DNA of 64,000 nt from an uncultured Lachnospiraceae bacterium (GCA_910586205.1 CAJUGD010000007.1:3765-67764), one strand, 5' to 3'. Shown: positions 42,970-52,550, counted from the first letter of the stretch. Notes: generated by a model from the letters alone, not told the origin. Translations and numbers: made by a program.

Positions 42970-44655
42970 ATGAAGAACCTAAAAATTTCCGTTAAACTGC
43001 TGATTGCCTTTGGCACCATATTGATTGCAACACTGGCTCTTGGCATTACGGCTCTGGTCTCCATTCAGACATTGGACAAGATTGCTGAGGAATATGCCAC
43101 CAGATCTATTCCCAGTATCAACTATCTGTGGACTGCCAGACGCGCGGTCCAGGCAACAGAGAAGATGGCCTTGGAAGCCACTATCGTGATGACGCCGGAG
43201 GAGCTTGAGGCCACAGAAAACAGTATGCTGGAAGAACGAGGCTCCTTAGACCAGGCTCTGAAGGATTTGCTGGCTGTTTCTCCTCAGTATCAGAAGCAGG
43301 TGGATTCCATACAGGCAGAGCTGGCTAATGTAACCGCTTTCCGCAAACAGCTTTTGGAGGAAGCCCACAAGTTTACCACCGAAGGCAATGCCCGGGCCTA
43401 TGAGATTTACAAAACGGATTACCATGACAGCTTTGAGAAGGCCAGACTTGCCATGGTTTCTCTTACAGAGGATGTGAACAACCAGATAGCAGAGGATTAT
43501 TCTGCTGCCCAGCGGACGAGGAACATTGCAATCGCCATTACCATATGTATTTTCGTTATTGCCATTGTGGTGATCGTAATCTTCATCAACGTGCTGATCC
43601 AGCAGATTGTAGTTCCTGTCCGGACCTTGGAGCATGCCGCAACATTAGTGGCACAAGGAAACTTAGACACGGAAGTAGACTATCATTCTGAAGACGAGAT
43701 CGGTCTGCTGTCAAACAGCATCCGCACCCTGATCTCTGTATTAAAGAATATTATCAACGATGTGGACTATCTTTTGGATCAGATGGCCGGCGGCAATTTT
43801 ACGGTTCACACGCAAGCAGAAAAGGATTATGTAGGAACCTTTAACAGCCTCTTAGGCTCCCTGCGCAAGCTGAAAAACCGCTTAAGCGAGACTCTCCAGC
43901 AGATTGACATTTCTGCAGACCAGGTTAATTCCGGCGGCGGACAGGTGTCCAGCGGCGCACAGGCACTGGCTCAGGGAGCTACCGAACAGGCATCCTCTGT
44001 ACAGGAGCTGGCAGATACCATTAAGGATATTTCTGTTAAGATTGAGGCCACTGCAGATCATGCCAAGACTGCAAAGGCTGAGAACATTCAGTCTCATGAG
44101 CTGATTCAGGTATGCTCCGGCCATATGGACGAGCTGATGAATGCTATGAGCGCTATCAATGAAAAATCCAAAGAAATCAGCAAGGTTATTAAAACCATTG
44201 AAGATATTGCTTTCCAGACAAATATCCTGGCATTAAACGCTGCTGTGGAAGCTGCCCGGGCCGGAAGCGCCGGTAAAGGTTTTGCCGTGGTTGCAGATGA
44301 AGTGCGGAACTTAGCCACAAAATCTCAGGAAGCATCCAAGAGCAGCGCCGCTCTCATTGAAGAAACCGTCAAAGCCGTGGAGGACGGAAGCAGACTGTCT
44401 GATGAGACGGAGAAAGCTCTGCAGAATGTGGTAGACAGCGCAAAGAAAATCCTGGATGCCGTATCACTGATTTCAGACGCCACAGAAGAACAGTCCCTTG
44501 CTGTATCCCAGGTAACGATTGGAATTGACCAGATCTCCAGTGTAGTGCAGACCAACTCTGCTACGGCAGAGGAAAGCGCCGCTGCCAGTGAGGAGCTGTC
44601 CAGTCAGGCTTCTATCTTAAAGAGTCTGGTGGGACAATTCCGGTTTTCCAAATAA
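42970..44655 (+). CDS. Methyl-accepting chemotaxis protein with 4HB sensor
   Basis: 561 aa, GGAGG 12 nt upstream of the ATG. Membrane segments at about 8-32 and 188-212 flank a four-helix-bundle sensor. HAMP (about 215-265), then the signalling domain with EISKVIKTIEDIAFQTNILA. It lies 14 kb from the che operon and on the other side of the amino acid genes. The signalling half is close to the three other MCPs here; the sensor is not. Monocistronic with a strong terminator. Confidence 0.93.
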   Translation: MKNLKISVKLLIAFGTILIATLALGITALVSIQTLDKIAEEYATRSIPSINYLWTARRAVQATEKMALEATIVMTPEELEATENSMLEERGSLDQALKDLLAVSPQYQKQVDSIQAELANVTAFRKQLLEEAHKFTTEGNARAYEIYKTDYHDSFEKARLAMVSLTEDVNNQIAEDYSAAQRTRNIAIAITICIFVIAIVVIVIFINVLIQQIVVPVRTLEHAATLVAQGNLDTEVDYHSEDEIGLLSNSIRTLISVLKNIINDVDYLLDQMAGGNFTVHTQAEKDYVGTFNSLLGSLRKLKNRLSETLQQIDISADQVNSGGGQVSSGAQALAQGATEQASSVQELADTIKDISVKIEATADHAKTAKAENIQSHELIQVCSGHMDELMNAMSAINEKSKEISKVIKTIEDIAFQTNILALNAAVEAARAGSAGKGFAVVADEVRNLATKSQEASKSSAALIEETVKAVEDGSRLSDETEKALQNVVDSAKKILDAVSLISDATEEQSLAVSQVTIGIDQISSVVQTNSATAEESAAASEELSSQASILKSLVGQFRFSK

Positions 44656-44680
44656 TAGAATTACATAAGATTTTCCTCTT

Positions 44681-44733
44681 AAAAACCGGGAGGACAGATT
44701 CCCTTATAAGGATCTGTCCTCCCGGTTTTTATC
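44681..44733. terminator. Strong bidirectional terminator after MCP gene
   Basis: Perfect 19-bp stem AAAAACCGGGAGGACAGAT and its complement with a 12-nt loop. Acts on the MCP transcript and on the converging permease transcript. Confidence 0.9.
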
Positions 44734-44772
44734 TTTCTGCTTCTCACTATGGAAGATGTCGCTTCGCGGCCC

Positions 44773-44791
44773 CGTTTTCGCACAGCGCAGC
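44773..44791. repeat. Direct repeat copy 1 flanking the AEC permease
   Basis: CGTTTTCGCACAGCGCAGC, matched at 17 of 19 positions by 45804-45822 on the same strand. The two copies lie on either side of the permease gene. Confidence 0.5.
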
Positions 44792-44826
44792 AAGTGCGCA
44801 GACCTATTTCGGAGGATTCGAGACTT

Positions 44827-45747
44827 TTACAGCAATATCATCAATGCACCTGTAATCATCACAATACTGACCACAATGGACAGGGAATTGACTGCGCTGG
44901 CCAGTTCCACATCTCCGTTCAGCTTTCCGGTAAAAGCAGGGGCCACAGAAGACACGGGGCCTAAGGCAATCAGGGCCAATGCCTGCCTTACCTCCAATTC
45001 ATAGGGAAGCAGCCAATATGCCGCCATGGCAAAGCCTATGCCCATTCCATACCGCATCAGCAAAATACGCAGGATTCTTGCCAGCTTCTGTCTCTCCATG
45101 TGGATCTCAAACCCGATTCCGATCATCAGCAGAGCCAGAAATGCATTGGCATTGCCCACTGTCCCCGCATAAGCTGTCACCATCTCCGGCAGAGAGATTC
45201 CAAGTACTGCCAATAAGGTCATGATCAGATAGGCGTCAAAAGGCAAAGAAGAAACCAAACTCTTAAACACGTTTTTCACAGAAGGCCGCTCTCCGGTCCC
45301 TGACGCTATGGACGCCATGGTAAATGTTGCCCCTGTACACATAACCGCATTTCCTGCATCAAACAGGCTGGTAGCGGCAAATCCCACGGGACCCAAAAAG
45401 CTTTGGACAAAAGGCAGGGTAAAATTGCCGATATTATACCCGGACAGGTTAATCATATCAAATGCCCTCTGCTGTCTGGTTCCACCCAGATTAATAAGAT
45501 ATCCTGCCAAAACCATTATCAGGTTGCCCGCTAATCCCAGCACACACATAAAGAGAAGGGAATTGTCCATGGAAATGCGGCTGAAATTCGAGATAATGGC
45601 ACAGGGCAGGGTAATGCGCACCACTACCTTTGAAAAAAGATAAAAATCATCTGGATGAAAAAATCCCCGCTTTTTCAAAACATATCCGGTAACAATGATC
45701 AGAATAAATGCTGCCGCTTTGGCCAGCACAGTCAAAATCCCTGTCAT
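44827..45747 (-). CDS. AEC family transporter (auxin efflux carrier type)
   Basis: 306 aa from the ATG at 45747, with GGAG 6 nt upstream; the frame runs 12 codons further without a site. About ten hydrophobic segments in two halves of five. LSGYNIGNFTLPFVQSFLG is the typical first-half motif. Bacterial members move dicarboxylates, malonate or other organic anions; the substrate is unknown here. Monocistronic, ending on the shared terminator. Confidence 0.88.
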   Translation of the reverse strand: MTGILTVLAKAAAFILIIVTGYVLKKRGFFHPDDFYLFSKVVVRITLPCAIISNFSRISMDNSLLFMCVLGLAGNLIMVLAGYLINLGGTRQQRAFDMINLSGYNIGNFTLPFVQSFLGPVGFAATSLFDAGNAVMCTGATFTMASIASGTGERPSVKNVFKSLVSSLPFDAYLIMTLLAVLGISLPEMVTAYAGTVGNANAFLALLMIGIGFEIHMERQKLARILRILLMRYGMGIGFAMAAYWLLPYELEVRQALALIALGPVSSVAPAFTGKLNGDVELASAVNSLSIVVSIVMITGALMILL

Positions 45748-45803
45748 AACACTCTCCTTTTCCCTTGCTGCGGTTGACTGCATGTAAAGTAACCCTCATG
45801 ACA

Positions 45804-45822
45804 CGTTTTCGCACAGTCCAGC
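45804..45822. repeat. Direct repeat copy 2 flanking the AEC permease
   Basis: CGTTTTCGCACAGTCCAGC; see the copy at 44773-44791. It lies in the leader of the permease transcript. Confidence 0.5.
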
Positions 45823-45851
45823 CACTGTTTATCCATCTTTGTATCCGCATT

Positions 45852-45880
45852 ATTCTACCAGATATCCTTATCAGGCGCAA
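45852..45880 (-). promoter_or_regulatory. Candidate promoter of AEC permease
   Basis: Minus strand TTGCGC (45880-45875), 17 nt, TAGAAT (45857-45852). The rest of 45748-46073 shows no gene and no clear promoter for the lipoprotein gene. Confidence 0.5.
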
Positions 45881-46073
45881 CCAGTTTTTCCCATTTTAAC
45901 CCTGACTTTGCCGTTAAAATGCTGGTTATACATTTTTTCCCTAATTATTCACAAAACTTTCACACTCTCGCGGAAATTTAATAAAAAATCAATAGTTTTT
46001 TTTCTTCATTTGTAGTAAACTCATGTTTGCAGCAAGTATTGTTCTTTTAACTATTTCTCAAGAGGAGTGATTC

Positions 46074-46904
46074 GTGATTATGAAAAAAACATTGTTAACC
46101 GCAGCTATTTTTACTATGGTTCTGGGCACGGCTGCCTGTTCTTCTAAGGGAGGCGACACTGCCCCCACCACCACGGCTGCTGAGACCACCACAGCGGCAG
46201 AGACTACCACAGCCGCCGAGACAGAGGAGACTACGCTGGGTGAAGACGTGGAAGAAGTCTCCATGACCGGTGTCATCACGGCCATTGACGACAAGATACT
46301 TACCGTAAAAAGCGATGACGATGACAGCGAAAAGAAGTATGATCTTTCCAAGGCTGAGGTGAACCAGGAGTTTCCCTTTGCAGAAGGAGACCTGGTAGAG
46401 ATCATGTATCCCTATGAAACCACCGCAGATCCGGTTCCTGTTATTTCACTGGAAGTATTAGAGTCTGTTCTCGCCGAGAATACAGACCCGTCTGCCACCG
46501 GCATTGTCAAGGAAGCCTCTGATACTGCCCTTACCCTTGAGCTTGAAGATGGAGAAAGTTATACCATTGCCATTGCCAATGCCTATATTATCGCGGACAA
46601 CGGCATTACTGCCGGCAAGGAAGCCACTGTCACCTTTATCGGTGATCTGGATGACGAGCCCATGGCTACCAAGGTTGTCATGGCAGATTCCTACAGCAAC
46701 TCGGATGCCGAGCGGAATGCATTTATAGGCAAGGTGGCCCAGATTGAGGAAGGAAGCATTGTCTTGCAGTCAGCCTCCGGAGAATACTTTACCTTTGTAT
46801 CAGAAGACCTGGACTTTTCTTCAAAGAAAGTCGGAGACACGGTGCGCGTCTTCTATACCGGCACTGTCACCGGCAAATCCATTGCTGCCGAGGAGATCGA
46901 GTAA
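46074..46904 (+). CDS. Lipoprotein with Thr-rich linker, function unknown
   Basis: 276 aa from a GTG at 46074, 6 nt after AGGAG; the ATG at 46080 is an equal choice. Lipoprotein signal with GTAACSS as the lipobox. Then a linker of repeated TTTAAET units (about 30-55), typical for spacing a domain from the membrane. The rest is made of about three beta-rich units with phrases such as SMTGVITAIDDKILTVKSD and FIGKVAQIEEGSIVLQSASG, which look like repeated OB- or S1-like small barrels. Surface-anchored. Terminator downstream. Confidence 0.78.
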   Translation: MIMKKTLLTAAIFTMVLGTAACSSKGGDTAPTTTAAETTTAAETTTAAETEETTLGEDVEEVSMTGVITAIDDKILTVKSDDDDSEKKYDLSKAEVNQEFPFAEGDLVEIMYPYETTADPVPVISLEVLESVLAENTDPSATGIVKEASDTALTLELEDGESYTIAIANAYIIADNGITAGKEATVTFIGDLDDEPMATKVVMADSYSNSDAERNAFIGKVAQIEEGSIVLQSASGEYFTFVSEDLDFSSKKVGDTVRVFYTGTVTGKSIAAEEIE

Positions 46905-46930
46905 AGATAACACAAATAAAACGCAGAATG

Positions 46931-46986
46931 AAAGCCTGCTGTATCCAGGAGCATATTTTTGTTCCAGGATACAGCAGGCTTTTTTG
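46931..46986 (+). terminator. Terminator of lipoprotein gene
   Basis: 14-bp stem GCCTGCTGTATCC with complement, long loop, then TTTTTTG. Confidence 0.85.
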
Positions 46987-47021
46987 TCTGATAGAATCAG
47001 CCACATAACCAAATTCCGGAA

Positions 47022-47669
47022 TTATTCGATATCATACCCAACCATTTTAATATACTGCACAATCATCTCCACCACCTGATCCAGCTCTATCCGGCTTGCA
47101 TTAATAGGAAGATCATAGTTGGCTACATCCTCCCATTCCTTTCCTGTAAAGTAGTGGTGATATTCCCGCCGCTGTTTTGTGATCCGGTTCAGCTTTGATA
47201 AGGCTTCCTTTGTATCCACAATCCCGTCCACTGCCATGGTCCGGCGAATACAGGTATCTGTATCTGCATACACAAAAATCTTGATCAGATCTTCCTTGCC
47301 CGCTGACTCCAGCACAAAATCCGCACAGCGTCCCACAATCACACAGGATTCCGTATTTGCTAATTCCCGAATTACCTCAGACTGAAACTTAAACAAATTC
47401 TCCGGCGAGGTAACATCCCCCTCTGTCTTGGGCGCTCCCACAGGTGCATGGCGCATTCCTCCCACAATCCTGCGGAGCAGGTTATTGCCTGCCTTTTCGT
47501 CTGCCAGCCGAAAGTACTGCTCTCCCACTGCGCTTTTCTCTGCTGTCATATGGAGAATCTCATCGTCATAAAAAGGAATCCCTAACCGTTGGGCCAGCTT
47601 TTTCCCTACAATCCTCCCCCCGCTTCCGTACTGCCGCTCAATGGTGATCACCAGCTTGCTTTTGTCCAT
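47022..47669 (-). CDS. Cytidylate kinase-like protein
   Basis: 215 aa from the ATG at 47669, 6-7 nt after GGAGGT; the frame extends 31 codons without support. P-loop-like start VITIERQYGSGGRIVGKKLA, which has YGSGG in place of a GxxGxGK loop, as in the cytidylate_kin_2 family. Further PFYDDEIL, CVIVGRCADFVL and RRTMAVDGI. These proteins resemble CMP kinase but their substrate is not established. Stands alone between the lipoprotein and the ABC transporter. Confidence 0.85.
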   Translation of the reverse strand: MDKSKLVITIERQYGSGGRIVGKKLAQRLGIPFYDDEILHMTAEKSAVGEQYFRLADEKAGNNLLRRIVGGMRHAPVGAPKTEGDVTSPENLFKFQSEVIRELANTESCVIVGRCADFVLESAGKEDLIKIFVYADTDTCIRRTMAVDGIVDTKEALSKLNRITKQRREYHHYFTGKEWEDVANYDLPINASRIELDQVVEMIVQYIKMVGYDIE

Positions 47670-47744
47670 AAAATACCTCCTCCTTCCTTTCCAATCCGTT
47701 TTTTTAAGTATACCACAAATTCCTTTCCCTGCGAACCCATAAAA

Positions 47745-47774
47745 CAAAAAAGCCCTGTCCAAAAGACAAGACTT
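47745..47774 (-). terminator. Terminator of the TrpXYZ-type ABC operon
   Basis: Minus strand 10-bp stem AAGTCTTGTC/GACAGGGCTT (two G-U) then TTTTTTG, just after the ATPase stop. Confidence 0.75.
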
Positions 47775-47782
47775 TTCATCCT

Positions 47783-48580
47783 TTATTTTGTGAGCATCAT
47801 TCTGTCATTGGCAAAGCTTCCTCCGCTGGCCTCTGCAAACTTGTGCAGAAGATCATCCACCGTAAGCTTCTTTTTCTCCTCCCCTGACACATCATAAATG
47901 ATCTGTCCGTCATTCATCATGATCAGCCGATTGCCGATGTGAATGGCATCCCGCATATTATGTGTAATCATCAGGGTAGTCAAATGATCCTGATTGACAA
48001 TGGTTTCTGTTGTCTCCAAAACCTTTGCCGCTGTCTTTGGATCCAGCGCTGCCGTGTGTTCATCTAACAAAAGCAGCTTAGGCTTTTCCAAGGTTGCCAT
48101 CAAAAGGGTAAGCGCCTGTCTTTGTCCTCCGGAAAGCAGGCCCACCTTCGAGGTTAAGCGGTTCTCCAGCCCCAAATTCAGCTTTGCCAAAAGATCCCGG
48201 TACAGCTTTCTCTCACTGTTTACAATGCCGGGCTTTAAGGTGCGCCTGTGCCCTCTGCGAAGCGCCAGGGCAAGATTCTCCTCAATTCCCATGGTGGCAG
48301 CCGTACCATTCATAGGATCCTGGAACACCCGTCCTAAAAACGCTGCCCTTTTATGTTCTGACAGCATGGTAACATCCTTGCCGTCAATAAGGATCTTCCC
48401 TTCATCTACCCGCCATGTTCCGGCAATAGCATTTAAAAGAGTGGATTTTCCGGCGCCGTTTCCTCCGATAACTGTCACAAAATCCCCGTCTTCCAAGGTC
48501 AGGTTCAGCCCCCGAAGGGCTTTCTTTTCATTGACTGTCCCTGTATTAAAGGTCTTTGATATATTCATCACCTTAAGCAT
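47783..48580 (-). CDS. ABC transporter ATPase (TrpZ-like)
   Basis: 265 aa. Walker A GGNGAGKSTL at about 39-48, signature LSGGQRQALTLL, Walker B LLLLDEHTAALD, and the switch His in MITHN. The DEH in Walker B instead of DEP is typical of this subgroup. It overlaps the permease gene by 8 bp. Energises import with the permease and binding protein encoded upstream. Confidence 0.92.
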   Translation of the reverse strand: MLKVMNISKTFNTGTVNEKKALRGLNLTLEDGDFVTVIGGNGAGKSTLLNAIAGTWRVDEGKILIDGKDVTMLSEHKRAAFLGRVFQDPMNGTAATMGIEENLALALRRGHRRTLKPGIVNSERKLYRDLLAKLNLGLENRLTSKVGLLSGGQRQALTLLMATLEKPKLLLLDEHTAALDPKTAAKVLETTETIVNQDHLTTLMITHNMRDAIHIGNRLIMMNDGQIIYDVSGEEKKKLTVDDLLHKFAEASGGSFANDRMMLTK

Positions 48581-49514
48581 CGGCTCTGCCTCCTTTCCCT
48601 CCGAATTTCATCCTGCACCAGCTCCAGAAGTTTAAGATCCGCTGTCTCATGGTGGAAATGCCCAAAAATACTGCTACCACCAGGGCTGACAGCAGCTTTA
48701 AAAGATCCGTGTCCAATCCCATGGCAATGACAAACTGCAGAACCAGATAATAGATAATGGATCCGAAAGCCACCCCCAAAAGCCGGAAGCCAAAATTCAC
48801 AAATACCTTTCCGAAAATCGCCTCCCCGATAATCACGGCCGCCAAACCAATGACAATGGCTCCCCGGCCCATATTAATATCCGCAAAGCCCTGATACTGG
48901 GTAAGCAAAGCGCCGGATAAGGCTACCAGCCCGTTGGAAATCATCAGACCTAACACCCTGTTTAAATCTGTGTTGATTCCCTGGGCCCTGGCCATTTTAT
49001 CATTGCATCCTGTGGCCCTTAAGGAGCAGCCTAACTCTGTGCCAAAAAACCAGTACAAAAACAGGATCAGTAAAATAATCAAAACAGCCACGATCAAAAT
49101 CGTATTTTTATAGAAAGGAACGTTTTTAATAAAACGGAGGGAAATCAGAAGCTGAAACTTATCCACATTAATGGCCTGATTTGCCTTCCCCATAATTTTC
49201 AAATTCACAGAATACAGCCCAAGCTGTGTCAGGATTCCGGAAAGAATGGCAGGAATCCCCATAAAGGTATGAAAAATGCCTGTGACCAGCCCGCACACCA
49301 TCCCTGCTAAAACCGCTCCGGCAAGAGCTGCCCACACATTCTGCCCTTTTAACATCATCATAATACAGACTGCGCCGCCGGTACATAACGAGCCGTCCAC
49401 AGTCAGATCCGCTATATCCAGAATGCGATAGGTGATATACACACCAATCGCCATTATTCCCCATATCAATCCCTGGGCCACCGCCCCAGGCAGTGCATTC
49501 AACAAACTTGTCAT
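48573..49514 (-). CDS. ABC transporter permease (TrpY-like)
   Basis: 313 aa with about nine hydrophobic segments. YITYRILDIADLTVDGSL and SNGLVALSGALLTQYQGFAD are typical of the permeases paired with ABC_sub_bind proteins, distantly related to branched-chain amino acid permeases. AAGGATG precedes the ATG. Middle gene of the operon. Confidence 0.9.
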   Translation of the reverse strand: MTSLLNALPGAVAQGLIWGIMAIGVYITYRILDIADLTVDGSLCTGGAVCIMMMLKGQNVWAALAGAVLAGMVCGLVTGIFHTFMGIPAILSGILTQLGLYSVNLKIMGKANQAINVDKFQLLISLRFIKNVPFYKNTILIVAVLIILLILFLYWFFGTELGCSLRATGCNDKMARAQGINTDLNRVLGLMISNGLVALSGALLTQYQGFADINMGRGAIVIGLAAVIIGEAIFGKVFVNFGFRLLGVAFGSIIYYLVLQFVIAMGLDTDLLKLLSALVVAVFLGISTMRQRILNFWSWCRMKFGGKGGRADA

Positions 49515-49555
49515 ATCGATTCATCCTTGTTCTGCATTAATGTTATTCAAAGGTA

Positions 49556-49586
49556 CAGCGGGAGGAAAGCATTTCCCGTCCCGCTG
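49556..49586 (-). repeat. Intercistronic hairpin between binding protein and permease
   Basis: Stem CAGCGGGA/TCCCGCTG extended by GGGAAA/TTTCC. No U-tract, so it more likely protects the binding-protein mRNA and lowers downstream expression than terminates. Confidence 0.65.
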
Positions 49587-49615
49587 CCTGGCTTTTTGTA
49601 CGCTGTTTGTCCTTT

Positions 49616-50698
49616 TTATTCCTCAATGGCTACATAATCATCGGGAACTGTAACGCCAAGAGCGTCACAAAGGCTCTTATTATACTTTTTCGTAAACTGA
49701 GGAGCATACTCAATCGGCATCTCGGAAATATCCGCCTCTCCGGTCAGGATTTTTGCAGCCATCTTTCCGGTGCCTACCCCCAGGTCATAATAGCTGATAG
49801 ACAAGGTAGCCACACCGCAGCCGCGGCACATGCCTTCCTCACCTGTTACTACCGGAACGCCTGCCGGCTGGCAGACATTATTTACCAGCTCTGTGTTGGC
49901 GGCCGCTGTGTTATCCGTAGGCACATAGATCACATCACTCTCGTCTGCCGCCTTGGTCACAATCGTGGTCAGATCATTAGAATCGGAAAATGCATAATAC
50001 TCACAGGTATATCCAAGGGCCTCCAGAGCCGTTTTTACCGTATCCACCTGATACTGGGAATTTGCCTCGGCAGAGCAATAAAGCAGTCCTACCTTCTTTG
50101 CATCCGGGAACAGCTCATGAAGCATGGCCGCCTGTTCGTCCAAAGGAGCCAGGTCGGATGTGCCGGAAATGTTGCCGCCTACTGTGCCGGAAAACCCGTC
50201 AATGCCAAGAGCCACCCCATACTCTGTTACAGAGGTTCCTAAAATCGGGATCTCATTGGTGCCTGCCTGAGCCGCCTGAAGGGCAGGCGTGGCATTGGCA
50301 AGAATCAGATTCACATTGGATGACACAAAACTGTTGATAATCGTGGAACAGGTATTGGAATCTCCTTGGGCATTCTGCTCGTCAAAGGTCACTGCATCGC
50401 CTAATTCCTCTGTCAATGCATCCTTAAAGCCCTGTGTAGCCGCGTCAAGGGCATCATGCTGTACTAACTGGCAGATCCCCACAGTGTACGTCTCACCGGA
50501 TGCCGCTTTTTCCCCATCGGCGCTGTCTGCTGCCTCTGTGTTGTCTTTTGCCCCGTCTGATGCCGGTGCCTGTGTATCTGCCGAAGCAGATGTTGTTTCT
50601 CCTGCGCTGTTATCCTTTGTGCCGCCAGAGCATGCAGCCATAGACATCACCATGGATGCAGCCAAAATCATGGATAATAGCTTTGCTGACTTCTTCAT
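49616..50698 (-). CDS. ABC substrate-binding lipoprotein (TrpX-like, ABC_sub_bind)
   Basis: 360 aa from the ATG at 50698; another ATG at 50707 is too close to GGGAG. Lipoprotein signal ending SMAACSGG, an Ala/Ser/Asp-rich linker to about residue 75, then a two-lobe domain: YTVGICQLVQHDALDAATQGF at the start and VTGEEGMCRGCGVATLSISYYDLG later. Family members bind tryptophan, tyrosine or other small molecules. No T-box lies in the leader, so the amino acid cannot be inferred that way. First gene of the three-gene operon. Confidence 0.92.
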   Translation of the reverse strand: MKKSAKLLSMILAASMVMSMAACSGGTKDNSAGETTSASADTQAPASDGAKDNTEAADSADGEKAASGETYTVGICQLVQHDALDAATQGFKDALTEELGDAVTFDEQNAQGDSNTCSTIINSFVSSNVNLILANATPALQAAQAGTNEIPILGTSVTEYGVALGIDGFSGTVGGNISGTSDLAPLDEQAAMLHELFPDAKKVGLLYCSAEANSQYQVDTVKTALEALGYTCEYYAFSDSNDLTTIVTKAADESDVIYVPTDNTAAANTELVNNVCQPAGVPVVTGEEGMCRGCGVATLSISYYDLGVGTGKMAAKILTGEADISEMPIEYAPQFTKKYNKSLCDALGVTVPDDYVAIEE

Positions 50699-50759
50699 AA
50701 TTATCATTCTCCCTCTGATTCCAGTTTTGATTTTATGTATTCAAAAGAACACACTTGGT

Positions 50760-50788
50760 ATCATACTACAAAAATTCAAATGCGTCAA
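50760..50788 (-). promoter_or_regulatory. Promoter of the TrpXYZ-type operon
   Basis: Minus strand TTGACG (50788-50783), 17 nt, TATGAT (50765-50760), about 60 bp before the start. Confidence 0.75.
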
Positions 50789-50930
50789 CTTTTTATAACT
50801 TTAAAATGTTAAAATTTAAAGCATTGAAGCAGAAAAAGAACCGGCATAGGCTCATAGGGATAAAAGACATCCCATATTTCGACCGCATCCAATAACTGGC
50901 AATTTATACAAATTATAATCCAATTTATAT

Positions 50931-50959
50931 TTGCTTTTTCATGTTTTATCTATTATAAT
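50931..50959 (+). promoter_or_regulatory. Candidate promoter of the PsiE-like gene
   Basis: TTGCTT (50931-50936), 17 nt, TATAAT (50954-50959). The spacer between the two divergent promoters (50789-50930) holds nothing further that was recognised. Confidence 0.6.
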
Positions 50960-51036
50960 AGTTTTCGTAACCATGTTTCTACATAAAAAGTTATTCAAAA
51001 TACCGAACTGCAGTCACATGCGGAATGGAGGAACCT

Positions 51037-51444
51037 ATGAAACAACATTTAGGAGAAAAAGCATCCGCTGCGCAGGGCTTTATCTTTAAGACAGCCATGC
51101 TTTTAGAGATGCTTGTAGCCCTGATCGTAATCCTGGCCCTGATCATCATGTTCACCCGTGTTCCCCTGGAACTAAAGGAACTGGTAAACAGCGGAGAATT
51201 TAACCAGTTCCTGAAACACATGTTTGATTTGATCATTGGCATTGAGCTGTTAAAGATGCTGTGCCGCCATGATCTGGATTCTGTGGTAGAGGTCCTTTTA
51301 TTCTCTGTAGCCAGAGAGATGGTCATCGAACATATGCCAATCTACTTTACCCTGATTGGAATCATTGCAATCTCCCTTTTGTTCCTGATCCGGAAGTATT
51401 TGTTTGTATCCGCACTGGACAAGGATGACAGCAATAAGTCATAA
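51037..51444 (+). CDS. PsiE-like small membrane protein
   Basis: 135 aa from the ATG at 51037, with GGAGG 5 nt upstream. Four hydrophobic segments (about 14-36, 53-75, 78-95, 100-120). The sequence FDLIIGIELLKMLCRHDLDSVVEVLLFSVAREMVI is in the style of the phosphate-starvation-inducible E family. Function not established in the family. Monocistronic, tail to tail with the dipeptidase gene 21 bp away. Confidence 0.75.
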   Translation: MKQHLGEKASAAQGFIFKTAMLLEMLVALIVILALIIMFTRVPLELKELVNSGEFNQFLKHMFDLIIGIELLKMLCRHDLDSVVEVLLFSVAREMVIEHMPIYFTLIGIIAISLLFLIRKYLFVSALDKDDSNKS

Positions 51445-51465
51445 ACATCCATTGTTTCAGCTCTA

Positions 51466-52485
51466 TTACAGCAGCTCCTGATACAATCTCAGCACATTTC
51501 CATGAAAAACCGCCTCGATCTCTGATATGGTAAATCCCTGGCGGCTCATCTCGTCAGCAAGAAGCCCAATGGCAGAGCAATCTGCCATTTCCACCTTGCT
51601 GATGATCCCGTCAAAATCACTTCCCAATCCAATACATTCAATCCCGCCGATCTTTTTCATATGCTTCATATGGAGTACCATATCATGGCAATAGCTGTGA
51701 ACCGGCTCCCCGCCATTTTCCTCATCACGAAGAAAAGATGCGCAGAAATTGATTCCTGCCACACCGCCCCGTTCTGCCAAAGCGCGGATCATCTCGTCCG
51801 TCAGGTTTCTGGGATGGCTTGCAATGGCCCGGGCATTAGAATGGCTTGCCACAAAAGGTTTTTTCGTATACCGAAACACATCCCATATTCCTGCATCGTT
51901 TAAATGGGAAACATCCACAATCATTCCCAATCGTTCCATCTCTCTGACAAACTCAATTCCCGTCTTGGTAAGCCCGTTTTCTGTATCTGCTGTCCGAGAA
52001 GGGACTCCGTCCGGTCCTTCCGGAAGAATCCGGTTTGGATAGCCCAGCTCATTGGGAAAGTTCCAGGTCAAAGTCATCATTCGAACCCCCAAACGGTAAA
52101 AATCCCGAAGATAAGCCAGCTTTCCGCAGCACACACCTCCTTCTTCGATGGTAAGCAATGCTGACATTTTCCCTTCCCTGCGGTTTCTCTCAATATCCTG
52201 CCAGGTTCTTGCCACTTCAATCCAATCAGAGTAAGGGCGCAGCTCCTCATAAAAAGCATCCACCAGCTCCATGGCATAAGCAAAAGGTTTACTCTCTCTT
52301 TTCAAATGGGTATACAGAGCAAAATTCTGCAGAATATAATTCCCTTTCTTCATTTTCTGCAGATCAATATGACCGTCATTGCAGAACAGATTTCCAGGCT
52401 CTCCCTTTCTCTGACGCTCAAAAAGCTCTGAGATCGTGTCACAGTGCATGTCTGCTGCCTGTATGTATCGTGTGTTTTCCACCAT
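51466..52485 (-). CDS. Membrane-dipeptidase-family (M19) dipeptidase
   Basis: 339 aa from the ATG at 52485, right after GGGAGG. Dinuclear zinc motifs of M19: HCD at about 14-16, the bridging Glu in LTIEEGG, His in IVDVSHL and VASHSNARAI, and Asp in GLGSDFDG. Hydrolyses dipeptides, some with D-residues. Last gene of the long peptide-transport operon, which fits cleavage of imported dipeptides. No signal peptide: cytoplasmic. Confidence 0.92.
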   Translation of the reverse strand: MVENTRYIQAADMHCDTISELFERQRKGEPGNLFCNDGHIDLQKMKKGNYILQNFALYTHLKRESKPFAYAMELVDAFYEELRPYSDWIEVARTWQDIERNRREGKMSALLTIEEGGVCCGKLAYLRDFYRLGVRMMTLTWNFPNELGYPNRILPEGPDGVPSRTADTENGLTKTGIEFVREMERLGMIVDVSHLNDAGIWDVFRYTKKPFVASHSNARAIASHPRNLTDEMIRALAERGGVAGINFCASFLRDEENGGEPVHSYCHDMVLHMKHMKKIGGIECIGLGSDFDGIISKVEMADCSAIGLLADEMSRQGFTISEIEAVFHGNVLRLYQELL

Positions 52486-52550
52486 GATCCTCCCTGTGCT
52501 GACTTTCTCTGCACATGTTTCTTCTATATTTATAGGATTGTATGAACATA

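Noticed and set aside
50699..50800. T-box leader before the TrpXYZ-type transporter
   Set aside because: No T-box motif or specifier-like structure between the promoter and the start codon.
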